Origin: Amycolatopsis sp. NBRC 101858
Lineage (GTDB): Bacteria > Actinomycetota > Actinomycetes > Mycobacteriales > Pseudonocardiaceae
Assembly: GCF_030269325.1 (NCBI RefSeq)
Contig: NZ_BSTD01000001.1
Location: forward strand, 2,661,531 to 2,725,530
DNA: 64,000 nt
Direction of reading: 5' to 3'
In this document: piece after piece, positions 16,748-26,068 of the stretch
Numbering within the stretch: position 1 is the stretch's first letter
Layout: each line of letters begins with the position of its first letter
Made by a program: the position numbers and the translations under genes
Notes under the pieces: generated by a model
The model's input: only the letters and a program-made list of their open reading frames with translations
Databases searched by the model: none
What the model was told of the DNA's origin: nothing

Positions 16748-18007
16748 GTCGACCAGGATGTCCACGCCCTCCTGGGCTTCCTCGGCGGTGAGCGTCATCG
16801 GCGGGCCCAGCCGCAGCACGTTGCCGTGCAGGCCGCCCTTGCCGATCAGCAGCCCGCGCTTCTTGGTCTCCTCCAGCATCCGGGCCGCCGCGGCCACGTG
16901 CGGCTCCGTCGTGCCCGGCTTGATCAGCTCGACGCCGATCATCAGGCCCTTGCCGCGGACCTCGGCCACCAGCGGCGACGAAGCCGCGCGCAGCCCGTCG
17001 AGCAGCTGACGGCCGCGGGCCGCGCAGTTGGCCTGGAGGTCGTGGTCCTTGATGTAGTCGAGCACCGCCGTCGCGCCGGCCATCGAGACCGGGTTGCCGC
17101 CGAACGTCGAGAACGACTGGGCCTGGAAGCAGTCCAGGACGTCGCCGCGAGCGACCACGCCACCCACCGCGAGCCCGTTGCCCAGGCCCTTCGCGAACGT
17201 CATCATGTCCGGCGTCACGCCGTGGGCGTCGATGCCCCAGAAGTGCTCGCCCGTGCGGCCCCAGCCGGTCTGGACCTCGTCGGAGATGAACAGCACGCCG
17301 TATTCGTCGAGCACCTCCTTCATCGCCCGGAACAGGCCGTCCGGCGGGAGGCTGAACCCGCCGACGCCCTGGATGGGCTCGGCGATCAGGCACGCGACGT
17401 CGCCCGCCGTCGCCGTGTCCAGCACGTCCACCAGGTCCGCGACGCAGGCCTTGATGTAGTCGGCGTCGGACATGTCCCGGAAGGGGCTGCGGTAGCGGTA
17501 GCCGCCGTGGACGTAGTTGACCTTGACCGGGCTCAGCGCCGACGCCGACCAGCCGCGGTTGCCGGTGATCGCGACCGTCCCGAAGGATCGGCCGTGGTAG
17601 GAGTTCCGCATCGCCAGCACCTGGTTGCTGCGCCGGAACTGCGTCGCGAGCATCAGCGCCGTGTCGTTGGCCTCGCTGCCGGAGTTGGTGAAGAAGACCT
17701 TCGCGTCCGGGATGTTCGCCAGCTTCGCGATCCGCTCGGCCAGCTCGACCTGCGAGCGGATCAGGTACAGCGTCGAGGTGTGCAGGATGCCGGTGTCGAG
17801 CTGCTTGCGGACCGCGTCGCCGATCTCGGCGACGTCGTAGCCCATCGAGTTGGTCAGCACGCCGGCGAAGAAGTCGAGGTAGGTGCGGCCCTGCGAGTCC
17901 GTCATCCGCCGGTCGTGCGCGTGCACGATCTCGATCGGCTCTTCGTAGAGCAGGGACATCCAGGACGGCATGACTGCGCGGTGCCGGGCGAGCAGCTCGT
18001 CGGTCAT
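16715..18007 (-). CDS. Class III PLP aminotransferase (AGXT2-like)
   Basis: The 430-residue aminotransferase binds PLP through Lys in the MTFAKGLGNG segment. It shows other fold III marks: FFTNSGSEANDTA (phosphate binding), NSYHGRSFG, DEVQTGWGRTG (Asp to the pyridine N) and FSTFGGNP. The overall pattern is closest to alanine-glyoxylate / beta-amino acid aminotransferases of the AGXT2 type. ATG 18007 has GGAGGAGG upstream. It stands alone with serS divergent, so context does not fix the substrate (omega-amino acid, 4-aminobutyrate and AGXT2-type substrates all remain possible). Confidence 0.9.
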   Translation of the reverse strand: MTDELLARHRAVMPSWMSLLYEEPIEIVHAHDRRMTDSQGRTYLDFFAGVLTNSMGYDVAEIGDAVRKQLDTGILHTSTLYLIRSQVELAERIAKLANIPDAKVFFTNSGSEANDTALMLATQFRRSNQVLAMRNSYHGRSFGTVAITGNRGWSASALSPVKVNYVHGGYRYRSPFRDMSDADYIKACVADLVDVLDTATAGDVACLIAEPIQGVGGFSLPPDGLFRAMKEVLDEYGVLFISDEVQTGWGRTGEHFWGIDAHGVTPDMMTFAKGLGNGLAVGGVVARGDVLDCFQAQSFSTFGGNPVSMAGATAVLDYIKDHDLQANCAARGRQLLDGLRAASSPLVAEVRGKGLMIGVELIKPGTTEPHVAAAARMLEETKKRGLLIGKGGLHGNVLRLGPPMTLTAEEAQEGVDILVDSLAATHAALA

Positions 18008-18114
18008 CGGGGCGCCTCCTCCGGGGTTTCCCTGGAGTATGAGGAGCCCGTGAACAGCGCTTCAACGATCAGACTGTCGGGATAACCCAGTAGGGACGCA
18101 CAGTCTGTACGGAC

Positions 18115-18120
18115 TACCCT
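18115..18120 (+). promoter_or_regulatory. -10 box for leaderless serS
   Basis: TACCCT ends 8 nt before GTG 18129. No Shine-Dalgarno sequence or T-box-like leader is present. Confidence 0.55.
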
Positions 18121-18128
18121 CTGTCTTC

Positions 18129-19391
18129 GTGATTGACCCCAGGACTCTGCGCGATGACCCGGAAGCCGTGCGCGCGTCGCAGCGCGCCCGTGGTGAAGAC
18201 GAGGGAGTGGTCGACAAGCTGCTCTCCCTCGACTCCCGGCGCCGCTCTTCGATCGCGGCCGCGGACAAGCTGCGCAACGAGCAGAAGGTGCTGGGCAAGC
18301 AGATCCCGAAGGCGCCGCCGGAGGAGAAGCAGCAGCTGCTGGCGACGGCCAAGGAGCTCGCCGCGCAGGTCAAGGCCGCCGAGGCGGAGCAGAACACGTC
18401 GTCGGAGGAGTTCGACCAGCTCTTCCGGACCGTGGCGAACCTCGTGCACCCGGACGCGCCGGTCGGCGGCGAAGACGACTTCACCGTGCTCAAGCACGTC
18501 GGCGAGCCGACGAAGCTCGGCTTCACCCCGAAGGACCACCTCGAGCTGCTCGAAGCGCTCGGCGGCGTCGACATGGAACGCGGCGCGAAGGTCTCGGGCT
18601 CGCGGTTCTACTTCCTCACCGGCGTCGGCGCGCAGCTGCAGCTCGGCCTGCTCAACATGGCCATCGCGCAGGCGCTGGAGAACGGCTTCACGCCGATGAT
18701 CACGCCGTCGCTGGTCCGCCCGGAGATCATGGCCGGCACCGGCTTCCTCGGCCAGCACTCGAGCGAGATCTACCACCTCGAGGACGACGACCTGTACCTC
18801 GTCGGCACGTCGGAGGTGCCGCTCGCCGGCTTCCACGCCGACGAGATCCTCGACCTGAACGACGACGCGAAGCGCTACGCGGGCTGGTCGTCCTGCTACC
18901 GCCGCGAGGCCGGCTCATACGGCAAGGACACCCGCGGCATCATCCGCGTCCACCAGTTCGACAAGGTGGAGATGTTCGTCTACACCAAGCCGGAGGACGC
19001 CGAGGCGGAGCACGCCCGGCTGCTGGACTGGGAAGAGCAGATGCTCGCGAAGATCGAGGTGCCCTACCGGGTCATCGACACCGCGACCGGCGACCTCGGC
19101 ACGTCCGCGCACCGCAAGTTCGACTGCGAGGCGTGGATCCCGACGCAGGAGACCTACCGCGAGCTGACCTCGACGTCCAACTGCACGACGTTCCAGGCCC
19201 GCCGGCTGTCGGTCCGCTACCGCGGCGAGAACGGCAAGCCGCTGATCGCCGCGACGCTCAACGGCACCCTGGCCACCACCCGGTGGATCGTCGCGATCGT
19301 CGAGAACCACCAGCAGGAGGACGGTTCCGTCCGCGTGCCGGAGGCGCTGCGCCCGTTCGTCGGCGGCAAGGAAGTCCTCACGCCCCGCTGA
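18129..19391 (+). CDS. serS: Seryl-tRNA synthetase
   Basis: SerS charges tRNA-Ser (and tRNA-Sec) with serine using ATP. The 420-residue class II synthetase has the N-terminal tRNA-binding coiled coil (about residues 28-100). Motif 2 is in the FDKVEMF region preceded by [18 protein letters not shown], and motif 3 is [15 protein letters not shown]. The serine pocket is marked by [11 protein letters not shown]. Length and motif order are those of the bacterial enzyme. GTG 18129 is at the conserved start ([11 protein letters not shown]). Confidence 0.98.
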   Translation: MIDPRTLRDDPEAVRASQRARGEDEGVVDKLLSLDSRRRSSIAAADKLRNEQKVLGKQIPKAPPEEKQQLLATAKELAAQVKAAEAEQNTSSEEFDQLFRTVANLVHPDAPVGGEDDFTVLKHVGEPTKLGFTPKDHLELLEALGGVDMERGAKVSGSRFYFLTGVGAQLQLGLLNMAIAQALENGFTPMITPSLVRPEIMAGTGFLGQHSSEIYHLEDDDLYLVGTSEVPLAGFHADEILDLNDDAKRYAGWSSCYRREAGSYGKDTRGIIRVHQFDKVEMFVYTKPEDAEAEHARLLDWEEQMLAKIEVPYRVIDTATGDLGTSAHRKFDCEAWIPTQETYRELTSTSNCTTFQARRLSVRYRGENGKPLIAATLNGTLATTRWIVAIVENHQQEDGSVRVPEALRPFVGGKEVLTPR

Positions 19392-19417
19392 TTCGGCGTT
19401 ATGCCAGGTGCGCACCC

Positions 19418-19445
19418 GTTCGGCCCAGTAAGGTCCGGGCCGAAC
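19418..19445. promoter_or_regulatory. 9-bp inverted repeat spanning a -10 box
   Basis: GTTCGGCCC (19418-19426) and GGGCCGAAC (19437-19445) are perfect arms around 10 nt that contain TAAGGT (19429-19434). The position serves both as the end of serS and the promoter of the lipoprotein gene, so it may be a terminator, an operator or both. Confidence 0.45.
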
Positions 19446-19462
19446 GGGAGAGGACTCTTCGC

Positions 19463-20467
19463 ATGCGCATGAAGTGGCAGGTCGTCGCGGCCGTGGCGGC
19501 CCTGACCGTGGTGGTGTCCGGCTGCACGGTGGCCGTCGGCGGCTCGGCGTCGCCGGTGCCGGGCCAGGGCCCGATCGTCAAGGCGATCGACGCCTGTTCT
19601 CTCCTCGACGAAGGCCAGCTCGACGCCCTCGGCTACGAGGCCAAGGGCCGCTCGGTGCCGGAGAACAAGGACCGGAACCAGACGGCGATGTGCCTCTGGA
19701 ACACCAAGGACGACATCAAGCCGACGGCCATCCTCAACGTCGGCTACACGACGGACATCGACTTCAACGAGTACATCGCCGGCGCCGTCCCGAAGGGCGA
19801 CCCGCAGCAGATCGCCGGGTTCAGCTGGCGGCAGTACCCGTCGATCCTCTCCGACGACTGCGTGCTGTACGCCCTGCTCGGGGACAAGTCCTTCGCGTAC
19901 GTCAGCGTGTCGGAACCGCCGATCGAGAAGTCGTGCGAGCTGGCGAAGGCGGCGGTCCCGCAGGTCGCGGCCCACCTGCCCGGCGGCCAGGACGCGCCGT
20001 CGATCACGCCGACCACGCCGGCCAAGGCGGAGCCGGGCGGGCCGCTGCTGTCGGCCGACCCGTGCGCGATGCTGAAGCCGGACCAGGTGGCGCAGCTGAA
20101 GAACATCTCGCCGACCGGGGAGAAGGACACCTCGTCGTCGGTGCCCAACGCGACCTACTGCCTCTGGGACGACACCGACGGCGACCAGGGCCAGAAGGCG
20201 TTCGAAGTCTGGTTCGGCCCCAGCACCCCGGTGGCCGACTGGCCGGGTGTGAACGGTGTCCAGCCGACCGAGACCGTCGACGCCGGCGGCAAGAAGTGGG
20301 GCATCTTCCCGAACATGGGTGGGCTGCGCGCGACCTGCGGCGCGACCCTGGCGATCACCGACACGTCGTCGGTGCAGGTGGTCAGCGGGTTCATCGGCGA
20401 CGACACCAAGACCTGCGACGTCCTGAAGCAGGGCCTGCCGCTGGTGACGGCGAACCTGCCGAGCTAG
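19463..20467 (+). CDS. DUF3558 lipoprotein with two domains
   Basis: The 334-residue exported lipoprotein has lipobox VVSGC (Cys21). It then holds two copies of a DUF3558 module: DACSLLDEGQLDALG...CLWNTKD and DPCAMLKPDQVAQL...CLWDDTD. Each copy has paired Cys for disulfides, and a Pro/Thr linker (ITPTTPAKAEPGG) joins them. DUF3558 proteins are surface lipoproteins widespread in Pseudonocardiaceae with unknown role. ATG 19463 follows GGGAGAGGA; ATG 19469 is possible. The stop overlaps the convergent lhgO stop by 4 nt. Confidence 0.9.
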   Translation: MRMKWQVVAAVAALTVVVSGCTVAVGGSASPVPGQGPIVKAIDACSLLDEGQLDALGYEAKGRSVPENKDRNQTAMCLWNTKDDIKPTAILNVGYTTDIDFNEYIAGAVPKGDPQQIAGFSWRQYPSILSDDCVLYALLGDKSFAYVSVSEPPIEKSCELAKAAVPQVAAHLPGGQDAPSITPTTPAKAEPGGPLLSADPCAMLKPDQVAQLKNISPTGEKDTSSSVPNATYCLWDDTDGDQGQKAFEVWFGPSTPVADWPGVNGVQPTETVDAGGKKWGIFPNMGGLRATCGATLAITDTSSVQVVSGFIGDDTKTCDVLKQGLPLVTANLPS

Positions 20468-21651
20468 CCCTCCGACACCTGGTCGGCGATGTGGCGCGCG
20501 ATCTCCAGCGCGCTCGTCGCGGCCGGCGACGGCGCGTTCAGGACGTGCACCTGGTCGCGCGCGGTCTCGATGAGGAAGTCGTCGACGAGCGAGCCGTCGC
20601 GGCGCATCGCCTGCGCGCGCACGCCGGAGCCGTGGCGGACGATGTCGTCCTCGGTGACGGCCGGGACGAGCCGGGCGAGGCTCGCGGCGAAGCGCTTCTT
20701 CGAGAACGAGCGCCGGACCTCGTCGAGCCCGGTCGGGAACGCGTACTTCTTCGCGAGCCGCCAGACGCCGGGGAAGGCCGCGACCTCGGCGACGTCCTTC
20801 GCGGAGAAGTCGCCCCAGCGGTAGCCCTCGCGGCGCAGCGCGAGCACGGCGTTCGGGCCCGCGTGCACGCTGCCGTCGAGCATCCGCGTGAGGTGCACGC
20901 CGAGGAACGGCAGCGTCGGGTCCGGCACCGGGTAGATCAGGCCCTTGACCAGGCCGCGGCGTTCGGGCTTGAGCTCGTAGTACTCACCCCGGAACGGCAC
21001 GATCTTCGCCGACGGCGTCAGCCCGGCCAGCCGCGCGACGCGGTCGGAGTGCAGGCCGGCGCAGTTCACGAGCCCGTCCGCGACGACGACGTCTTCCCCG
21101 GTCGCGACCTCGACCCCGCCGGTGCTCCCGGCGCGGATGGCCAGCGCGGGGCTGTTCAGCCGGAGGTCGACGCCGGCCTCGTCGAGCAGCCGGACGAGCG
21201 CCTGGCAGACGCCGGGGAAGTCGATGATCCCGGTGGACTCGACCCGCAGCGCGGCGACGCAGGCGACCTCGGGCTCGTACTCGCGCGCTTCGGCGGGGGA
21301 GATCTTCTTCGCCGGGACGCCGTTGGCTTCGGCCCGCTCGGCGAGCGTGTTCAGCGCCGGGATCTCCTTCTCGTCGGTCGCGACGACGAGCTTCCCGCAG
21401 ACCTCGACGGGCACGCCGTACTGCCGCGCGAAGTCCACGATGGACCGGTTCCCGGCGACGGACATGCGTGCCTTGAAGGACCCGGGCTTGTAGTAGAGCC
21501 CGGCGTGGACGACGTTCGAGTTGTGCCCGGTCTGGTGCGCCGCCCACTGCGGCTCCTTCTCCAGCACCGTGACGTCCAGCCCGCGCCTGGTCAGCTCCCA
21601 GGCCACGGCCAGACCGACGATCCCACCCCCGACGACCACCACGTTGCGCAC
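20464..21651 (-). CDS. lhgO: L-2-hydroxyglutarate oxidase
   Basis: This FAD enzyme of the DAO family has 395 residues. Relatives oxidise L-2-hydroxyglutarate to 2-oxoglutarate and pass electrons to the membrane quinone pool or to oxygen. The dinucleotide motif is at the very start (VVVVGGGIVGLAVAWEL), followed by the LhgO signature QTGHNSNVVHAGLYYKPGS. Later segments VNCAGLHSD, PFRGEYYEL and LGVHLTR complete the match. GTG 21651 has TAGCCT 8 nt upstream and no ribosome binding site. Confidence 0.93.
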   Translation of the reverse strand: MRNVVVVGGGIVGLAVAWELTRRGLDVTVLEKEPQWAAHQTGHNSNVVHAGLYYKPGSFKARMSVAGNRSIVDFARQYGVPVEVCGKLVVATDEKEIPALNTLAERAEANGVPAKKISPAEAREYEPEVACVAALRVESTGIIDFPGVCQALVRLLDEAGVDLRLNSPALAIRAGSTGGVEVATGEDVVVADGLVNCAGLHSDRVARLAGLTPSAKIVPFRGEYYELKPERRGLVKGLIYPVPDPTLPFLGVHLTRMLDGSVHAGPNAVLALRREGYRWGDFSAKDVAEVAAFPGVWRLAKKYAFPTGLDEVRRSFSKKRFAASLARLVPAVTEDDIVRHGSGVRAQAMRRDGSLVDDFLIETARDQVHVLNAPSPAATSALEIARHIADQVSEG

Positions 21652-21659
21652 GATCGACC

Positions 21660-21665
21660 AGGCTA
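21660..21665 (-). promoter_or_regulatory. -10 box for leaderless lhgO
   Basis: TAGCCT on the minus strand ends 8 nt before GTG 21651, between lhgO and the AfsR-like gene stop. Confidence 0.45.
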
Positions 21666-21681
21666 CGCGAGCGGGGAAGAG

Positions 21682-24600
21682 TCAGTCCGCCAGCCCGGCC
21701 GTGGTCAGCGCCTTCTGGGTGCTCATCCCCAAGCCCGTGCCGTAAGCCCGCTCGAAACCGTCCGTCCCCAGCGACTCGACGACCCGGGCCCGCACCGACG
21801 TCACGTCCGGGTCCCCGCTGATCGCCGTCCCGCGCACGGACGCCGCCGTGCCCAGGAGCAAGGCCGCCTGCTCCGGGCGCGATTCGGCCGCGGCCACCCC
21901 GGCCAGGCCCTCCAGCGCGAACGCCACGACGTCGCCGGCGTGCCGGCGCCGCCCCGTGAGCAGCGCTTCGCGATGCAGCTGGGCCGCCTCCGCGGTCCGG
22001 CCTTCCACCACCGAGAGCCAGCCGAGGGAGATCATCGCCGCCGCGCGGACCGATTCGGCCGAAAACGAGCCGGCCGGGCTCTCGGTCAGCGCGCGCTCGC
22101 AGAGCTCCCGGGACGCGGACAGGTCGCCGGCCAGCCGCGCCAGCGTCGCCAGGCCGACGTAAGCCGCGGAGCGGGATTCCGGCATCCCGGAGCGGCGGGC
22201 CGTCGCCGCGGCCAGTTCGTAGTCCGCGCGAGCGCCGGCGCGGTCGCCCGACAGCAGCCGGGCCCACCCGCGGCGGCAGATCAGGTCCGCGACGTCGTCC
22301 CGCGCGCCGATCTCGTGCATCAGGCCCAGCGCCTCGTCCATCATCGGCAGCGCGGTGCCGTAGTCGCCGCGCCACGTGAGCAGCTGCGACAGGTGGTCGA
22401 GCGCCATCGACAGGCCCCACCGCTCACCCAGTTCGCGGAACTGCGCCGCGCCCTCGCGCAGTCCTTCTTCGGCGCCGGCCAGGTCGCCCGTCATCATCGA
22501 GCGCAGGCCCATCCCCGTCGGCAGCAGGGCCCAGCTCCACGGGTCGCCGCCGGCCAGCATCGCTTCGCCGCGGCCGAGCAGCTGCTCGTCGTCGTCCGGC
22601 GGACCGGCGACCACGCCCAGCAGCATCACCAGCATCGGGTGCCGGGGCGCCCAGTCCACGCTCGTCGCGTACCGGTGGACCATCGGCAGGTACTGCTCCA
22701 GGGACTCGTCCGGCTGCCCGGACAGCGCGCCGAGCACGCACACCAGGAACTCCTCGACGTACTCCTCGCGCACGTCCGGCCCGCAGCGCCCGACGACCGC
22801 GAGCGACAACCCGGCGCCTTCGAACCGCCGTCCGCGCATCCACCAGTACATCGCCAGCAGCGGCACCAGCCGCAGCGCGAGCACGACGTCGTGCTCGGTC
22901 GCCCAGCGCAGGGCGGCCAGGAGGTTGTCGTACTCGGCGTCGATGCGGTCCAGCCACTCGAGCTGTGCCGCGGTCCGCAGCATCGGGTCGGCTTCCTCGG
23001 CGAACCGCAGGAAGTACTCGGCGTGCGCGCGGTGGAACGTCTCCGTCTCGCCCGCGTCGGCGAGCTTCCCGGCGCCGAACGCGCGGATCGTCTCCAGCAT
23101 CCGGAACCGCCCGCCGAGGGCTTCCACCAGCGACTTGTCGGCCAGTTCGAGGAGCAGGTCGGCGTCGGCGCCGCAGACTTCGGCCGCCGCGGCGAGCGTC
23201 GCGCCGCCGGGGAACACCGTCAGCCGCCGGGCGAGCTCGCGTTCGTCGTCGCCGAGCAGGTCCCAGCTCCACTCGACGACCCCGCGCAGCGAACGGTGCC
23301 GCTCCTCGGCCGTCCGGCTGCCGCGGGCGAGCAGGCGGAACCGGTCGTCGAGCCGGGCCGCGATCTCCCCGAGGTCCAGGCTCCGGACGCGCGCCGCGGC
23401 CAGCTCCAGCGCCAGCGGCAGGCCGTCGAGGGCCGCGCAGACGTGCTGGACGTCGCCGATCGTCGCGTCGCCGACGGTGAACGCGGGGTCGCTCGCGGCG
23501 GCGCGGTCGGCGAACAGCCGGATCGCCGGGTAGGCCAGGGCCTCGGCGGCGGGTGTCCCCGGCGGCGGGACGGCCAGCCGCGGCACCGGCGCCAGCTGCT
23601 CGCCGGTGATGCCGAGCGGCTCGCGGCTGGTGGCCAGCACCCGCAGCCCCGGGCACGCGCCGAGCAGCCGCGCGGCCAGCCGGGCCGCGACGTCGACGAC
23701 GTGCTCGCAGTTGTCGAGCACGAGCAGCGCCGCCCGGTCGCGCAGCGCCGAGATCAGCCGGTCGGCCGGGTCCTGCGGGCCGCCGCGGGTGCTCTCGCGC
23801 AGGCCGAGCGCGCCCAGCACCGCGCCCGCGACGCCGTCGCCGTTGTGCGGGGCGAGCTCGACGAACGCGACCGGACCGGTTTCGGCGGTGGCCAGCTCGA
23901 TCGCCAGCCGCGTCTTGCCGGTGCCGCCCGGCCCGGTCAGCGTCACGAGCCTGCTGCGCTCCAGCAACTCGGCCACCTGCCGCAGCTCGCCGTCCCGGCC
24001 GACGAAGCTGGTCAGCTGCGCGGGCAGCGCGGGGATCGCCGGCTTCTCGGTTTCGCCGCGCAGGACGGCGAGGTGGGCTTCGGCGAGGTCTGGACCAGGG
24101 TCGGCGCCCAGCTCGTCGGCCAGCGTGCGGCGGGCGTCTTCGAACGCGGCGAGCGCGTCGGCCGGCCGGCCCGCGGCAGCCAGCGCGCGCACCAGCTGGG
24201 CGCGCGGCCGTTCCCGCAACGGCTGCGCGGCGACGGCTTCCCGCAGCTCGGCCAGGACGTCTTCGGCCCGGCCCAGTGCCAGCCGGGCCTCGACGTGGTC
24301 GTCCGCCGCGTCGGCCCGCAGCTCCTCGAGCCGGGCGGCCTGGGCGGCGGCGAACGGGGCGTCGGCCAGGTCGGTGAACGCGGCTCCGCGCCACAACGCC
24401 ATCGCTTCGCCCAATGTGGACGCCGCGCGTGCGTGCTCGCCGCCCTTCAGCAGCGTCCGGCCTTCGCGCGCCAGGCGTTCGAAGGCGTGAACGTCCACTT
24501 CGTCCGGTTCGACCGCCAGGCGGTACCCGGCGGTGGTGAACTCGACCGGGGCCAGCTCCTTCACCGCCGTCCGCAGCCGGGAGACCTGCGACTGCAGGGC

Positions 24601-24783
24601 GTTCGCCGCGCCGTCCGGCGGGAATTCGCCGTACATGCCGTCGATCAGCCGCTCGGCGGGCACGAACCGCCCGGCCTCCAAGGCGAGCAGCGCCAGCAGC
24701 GTCCGCGACCGCGGGCCGCCCACCGGCAGCTGCGTGCCGTCCGGGCGCCACGCGGCGACCGCCCCCAGGACCCCGAATCGCAT
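21682..24783 (-). CDS. AfsR/SARP-type regulator with NB-ARC ATPase and TPRs
   Basis: The 1033-residue regulator has a winged-helix DNA-binding domain (residues 1-93, RSRTLLALLALEAGRFVPAE) and a bacterial transcriptional activator domain (about 95-242). An AAA/NB-ARC ATPase follows, with Walker A GPGGTGKT at 284-291 and Walker B ALLVLDNCEH near 345. A long C-terminal helical TPR-like region runs from about 600. This is the architecture of AfsR-like activators of secondary metabolism or development. ATG 24783 has TAGGCT 6 nt upstream. It is divergent from the sugar operon at 24911, a plausible target; no biosynthetic cluster adjoins. Confidence 0.93.
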   Translation of the reverse strand: MRFGVLGAVAAWRPDGTQLPVGGPRSRTLLALLALEAGRFVPAERLIDGMYGEFPPDGAANALQSQVSRLRTAVKELAPVEFTTAGYRLAVEPDEVDVHAFERLAREGRTLLKGGEHARAASTLGEAMALWRGAAFTDLADAPFAAAQAARLEELRADAADDHVEARLALGRAEDVLAELREAVAAQPLRERPRAQLVRALAAAGRPADALAAFEDARRTLADELGADPGPDLAEAHLAVLRGETEKPAIPALPAQLTSFVGRDGELRQVAELLERSRLVTLTGPGGTGKTRLAIELATAETGPVAFVELAPHNGDGVAGAVLGALGLRESTRGGPQDPADRLISALRDRAALLVLDNCEHVVDVAARLAARLLGACPGLRVLATSREPLGITGEQLAPVPRLAVPPPGTPAAEALAYPAIRLFADRAAASDPAFTVGDATIGDVQHVCAALDGLPLALELAAARVRSLDLGEIAARLDDRFRLLARGSRTAEERHRSLRGVVEWSWDLLGDDERELARRLTVFPGGATLAAAAEVCGADADLLLELADKSLVEALGGRFRMLETIRAFGAGKLADAGETETFHRAHAEYFLRFAEEADPMLRTAAQLEWLDRIDAEYDNLLAALRWATEHDVVLALRLVPLLAMYWWMRGRRFEGAGLSLAVVGRCGPDVREEYVEEFLVCVLGALSGQPDESLEQYLPMVHRYATSVDWAPRHPMLVMLLGVVAGPPDDDEQLLGRGEAMLAGGDPWSWALLPTGMGLRSMMTGDLAGAEEGLREGAAQFRELGERWGLSMALDHLSQLLTWRGDYGTALPMMDEALGLMHEIGARDDVADLICRRGWARLLSGDRAGARADYELAAATARRSGMPESRSAAYVGLATLARLAGDLSASRELCERALTESPAGSFSAESVRAAAMISLGWLSVVEGRTAEAAQLHREALLTGRRRHAGDVVAFALEGLAGVAAAESRPEQAALLLGTAASVRGTAISGDPDVTSVRARVVESLGTDGFERAYGTGLGMSTQKALTTAGLAD

Positions 24784-24789
24784 GGACCC

Positions 24790-24795
24790 AGCCTA
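24790..24795 (-). promoter_or_regulatory. -10 box for leaderless AfsR-like gene
   Basis: TAGGCT on the minus strand ends 6 nt before ATG 24783, with no ribosome binding site between. Confidence 0.5.
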
Positions 24796-24875
24796 GAACG
24801 TCCGCCGACCAGGGAAAGTTTTCACGCGAAAGTGGACTTCGGCGTGGGCCTGTGAATCACCTGAGCGAACGTATA

Positions 24876-24881
24876 TACACT
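24876..24881 (+). promoter_or_regulatory. Probable -10 box of the sugar operon
   Basis: TACACT lies inside the AT-rich run GTATATACACT (24871-24881), which stands out against 70% GC. It is 29 nt before ATG 24911, leaving a short leader with GGGAGAGG. Confidence 0.4.
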
Positions 24882-24910
24882 TCGCCGGGTCCCCACGCAA
24901 TGGGAGAGGT

Positions 24911-26044
24911 ATGTCGACCGACAGCATTGCCCTAGGTCAGCCGACCGTGGGCGAAGAGGAGCTCGCCGCCGTAGCCGAGGTCTTCCGATCCGGCTGGCTG
25001 GCCGGAGCCGGACCGGCGTGCCGCCGCTTCGAGGAGCGGTTCGCGCAGGTCACCGGCACCGCGCACGCGTTGACGACCGCGAACTGCGGCTCCGCGCTCT
25101 TCCTGGGCCTCAAGGTCCTGGGCGTCCGCCCCGGCGACGAGGTCATCGTCGGCGACTACACGTTCCCCGCCACCGGCCACGCCGTCGTGCAGGCCGGCGC
25201 GACCCCGGTGTTCGCCGACATCCGCCCGGACGTCTTCAGCGCGGACCCGGCCCACGTCGAGTCCCTGATCACCCCGAAGACCGTCGGCATCCTCGTCGTC
25301 GACGTCGCGGGCCAGCCGGGCGACTTCGACGAGTACCGCGCGATCGCCGACAAGCACGGTCTCTGGCTCTTCGAGGACGCCGCCTGCGCCGCGGGCGCGA
25401 CCTACAAGACGCGCCCGGCCGGCAGCCTCGCCGACCTCGCCGCGTTCTCCTTCCACGGCCGCAAGGGCATCACCGCGGGCGAGGGCGGCGCGCTCGTCTC
25501 CGACCGCGAAGACCTCATCGCGCACGCCCGCAAGCTGCACACCTACGGCATCGAACCGGCGATCAGCCGCGAAGGCTCGAACACGCTGCCGATCCCGGAG
25601 TTCCACGAGCTCGGCTACAACTTCCGCATGTCGGATGTCCAAGCCGCGATCATGAACGTCCAGCTCGACCGGCTGCCGGACCTCCTCGCCGCCCGCCGTT
25701 CGGTCGCGAAGCGCTACCACGAAGCCTTCGCGGACGTCGAGGCGCTGACCGTCCCGGTGGAACTGTCCGATCGCGAGCACCCGTGGCAGGCCTACCTGCT
25801 CACGGTCGCGCCCGAGGTCAGCCGCGACACCCTGGCCCTGCGGATCCGCGAGCAGGGCGTCCAGTGCAACTTCGGCACCTACGCCTCCCACCTCCAGCCG
25901 ATCTACGGGCCCCAGACCCCGCTGCCCGTCTCCGCCGACGCGTTTGCGCGCCAGCTCGCGATCCCCATGCACGCGAACCTCACCGACGCCGAAGTGACGC
26001 GCGTCGGCGAGGTCGTGCGCGAAGCCGTGCAGTCCCTGTCCTGA
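24911..26044 (+). CDS. DegT/DnrJ/EryC1/StrS aminotransferase
   Basis: The 377-residue PLP aminotransferase is of the nucleotide-sugar class. The Schiff-base Lys lies in FSFHGRKGITAGEGG. NCGSALFLGLKVLGVRPGDEVI and ELGYNFRMSDVQAAI are the usual flanking motifs. Such enzymes add an amino group to a keto-sugar nucleotide. It is first in a tight four-gene operon with an epimerase, a GT4 and a hexapeptide acyltransferase, which fits making and transferring an N-acylated amino sugar for a surface glycan. The sugar cannot be named from sequence alone. ATG 24911 follows GGGAGAGG. Confidence 0.93.
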   Translation: MSTDSIALGQPTVGEEELAAVAEVFRSGWLAGAGPACRRFEERFAQVTGTAHALTTANCGSALFLGLKVLGVRPGDEVIVGDYTFPATGHAVVQAGATPVFADIRPDVFSADPAHVESLITPKTVGILVVDVAGQPGDFDEYRAIADKHGLWLFEDAACAAGATYKTRPAGSLADLAAFSFHGRKGITAGEGGALVSDREDLIAHARKLHTYGIEPAISREGSNTLPIPEFHELGYNFRMSDVQAAIMNVQLDRLPDLLAARRSVAKRYHEAFADVEALTVPVELSDREHPWQAYLLTVAPEVSRDTLALRIREQGVQCNFGTYASHLQPIYGPQTPLPVSADAFARQLAIPMHANLTDAEVTRVGEVVREAVQSLS

Positions 26045-26068
26045 AGCCGCCCTACCGAGGAGAAATTG

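Noticed and set aside
18061..18128. T-box or other riboswitch before serS
   Set aside because: The start codon is only 8 nt from a good -10 box, leaving no leader in which a riboswitch could fold.
19474..24855. 1793-codon plus-strand open frame
   Set aside because: It lies antisense to lhgO and the AfsR-like gene and starts inside the lipoprotein gene. The translation is Arg/Gly/Ala-rich without domains, as expected of the complementary frame of GC-rich genes.
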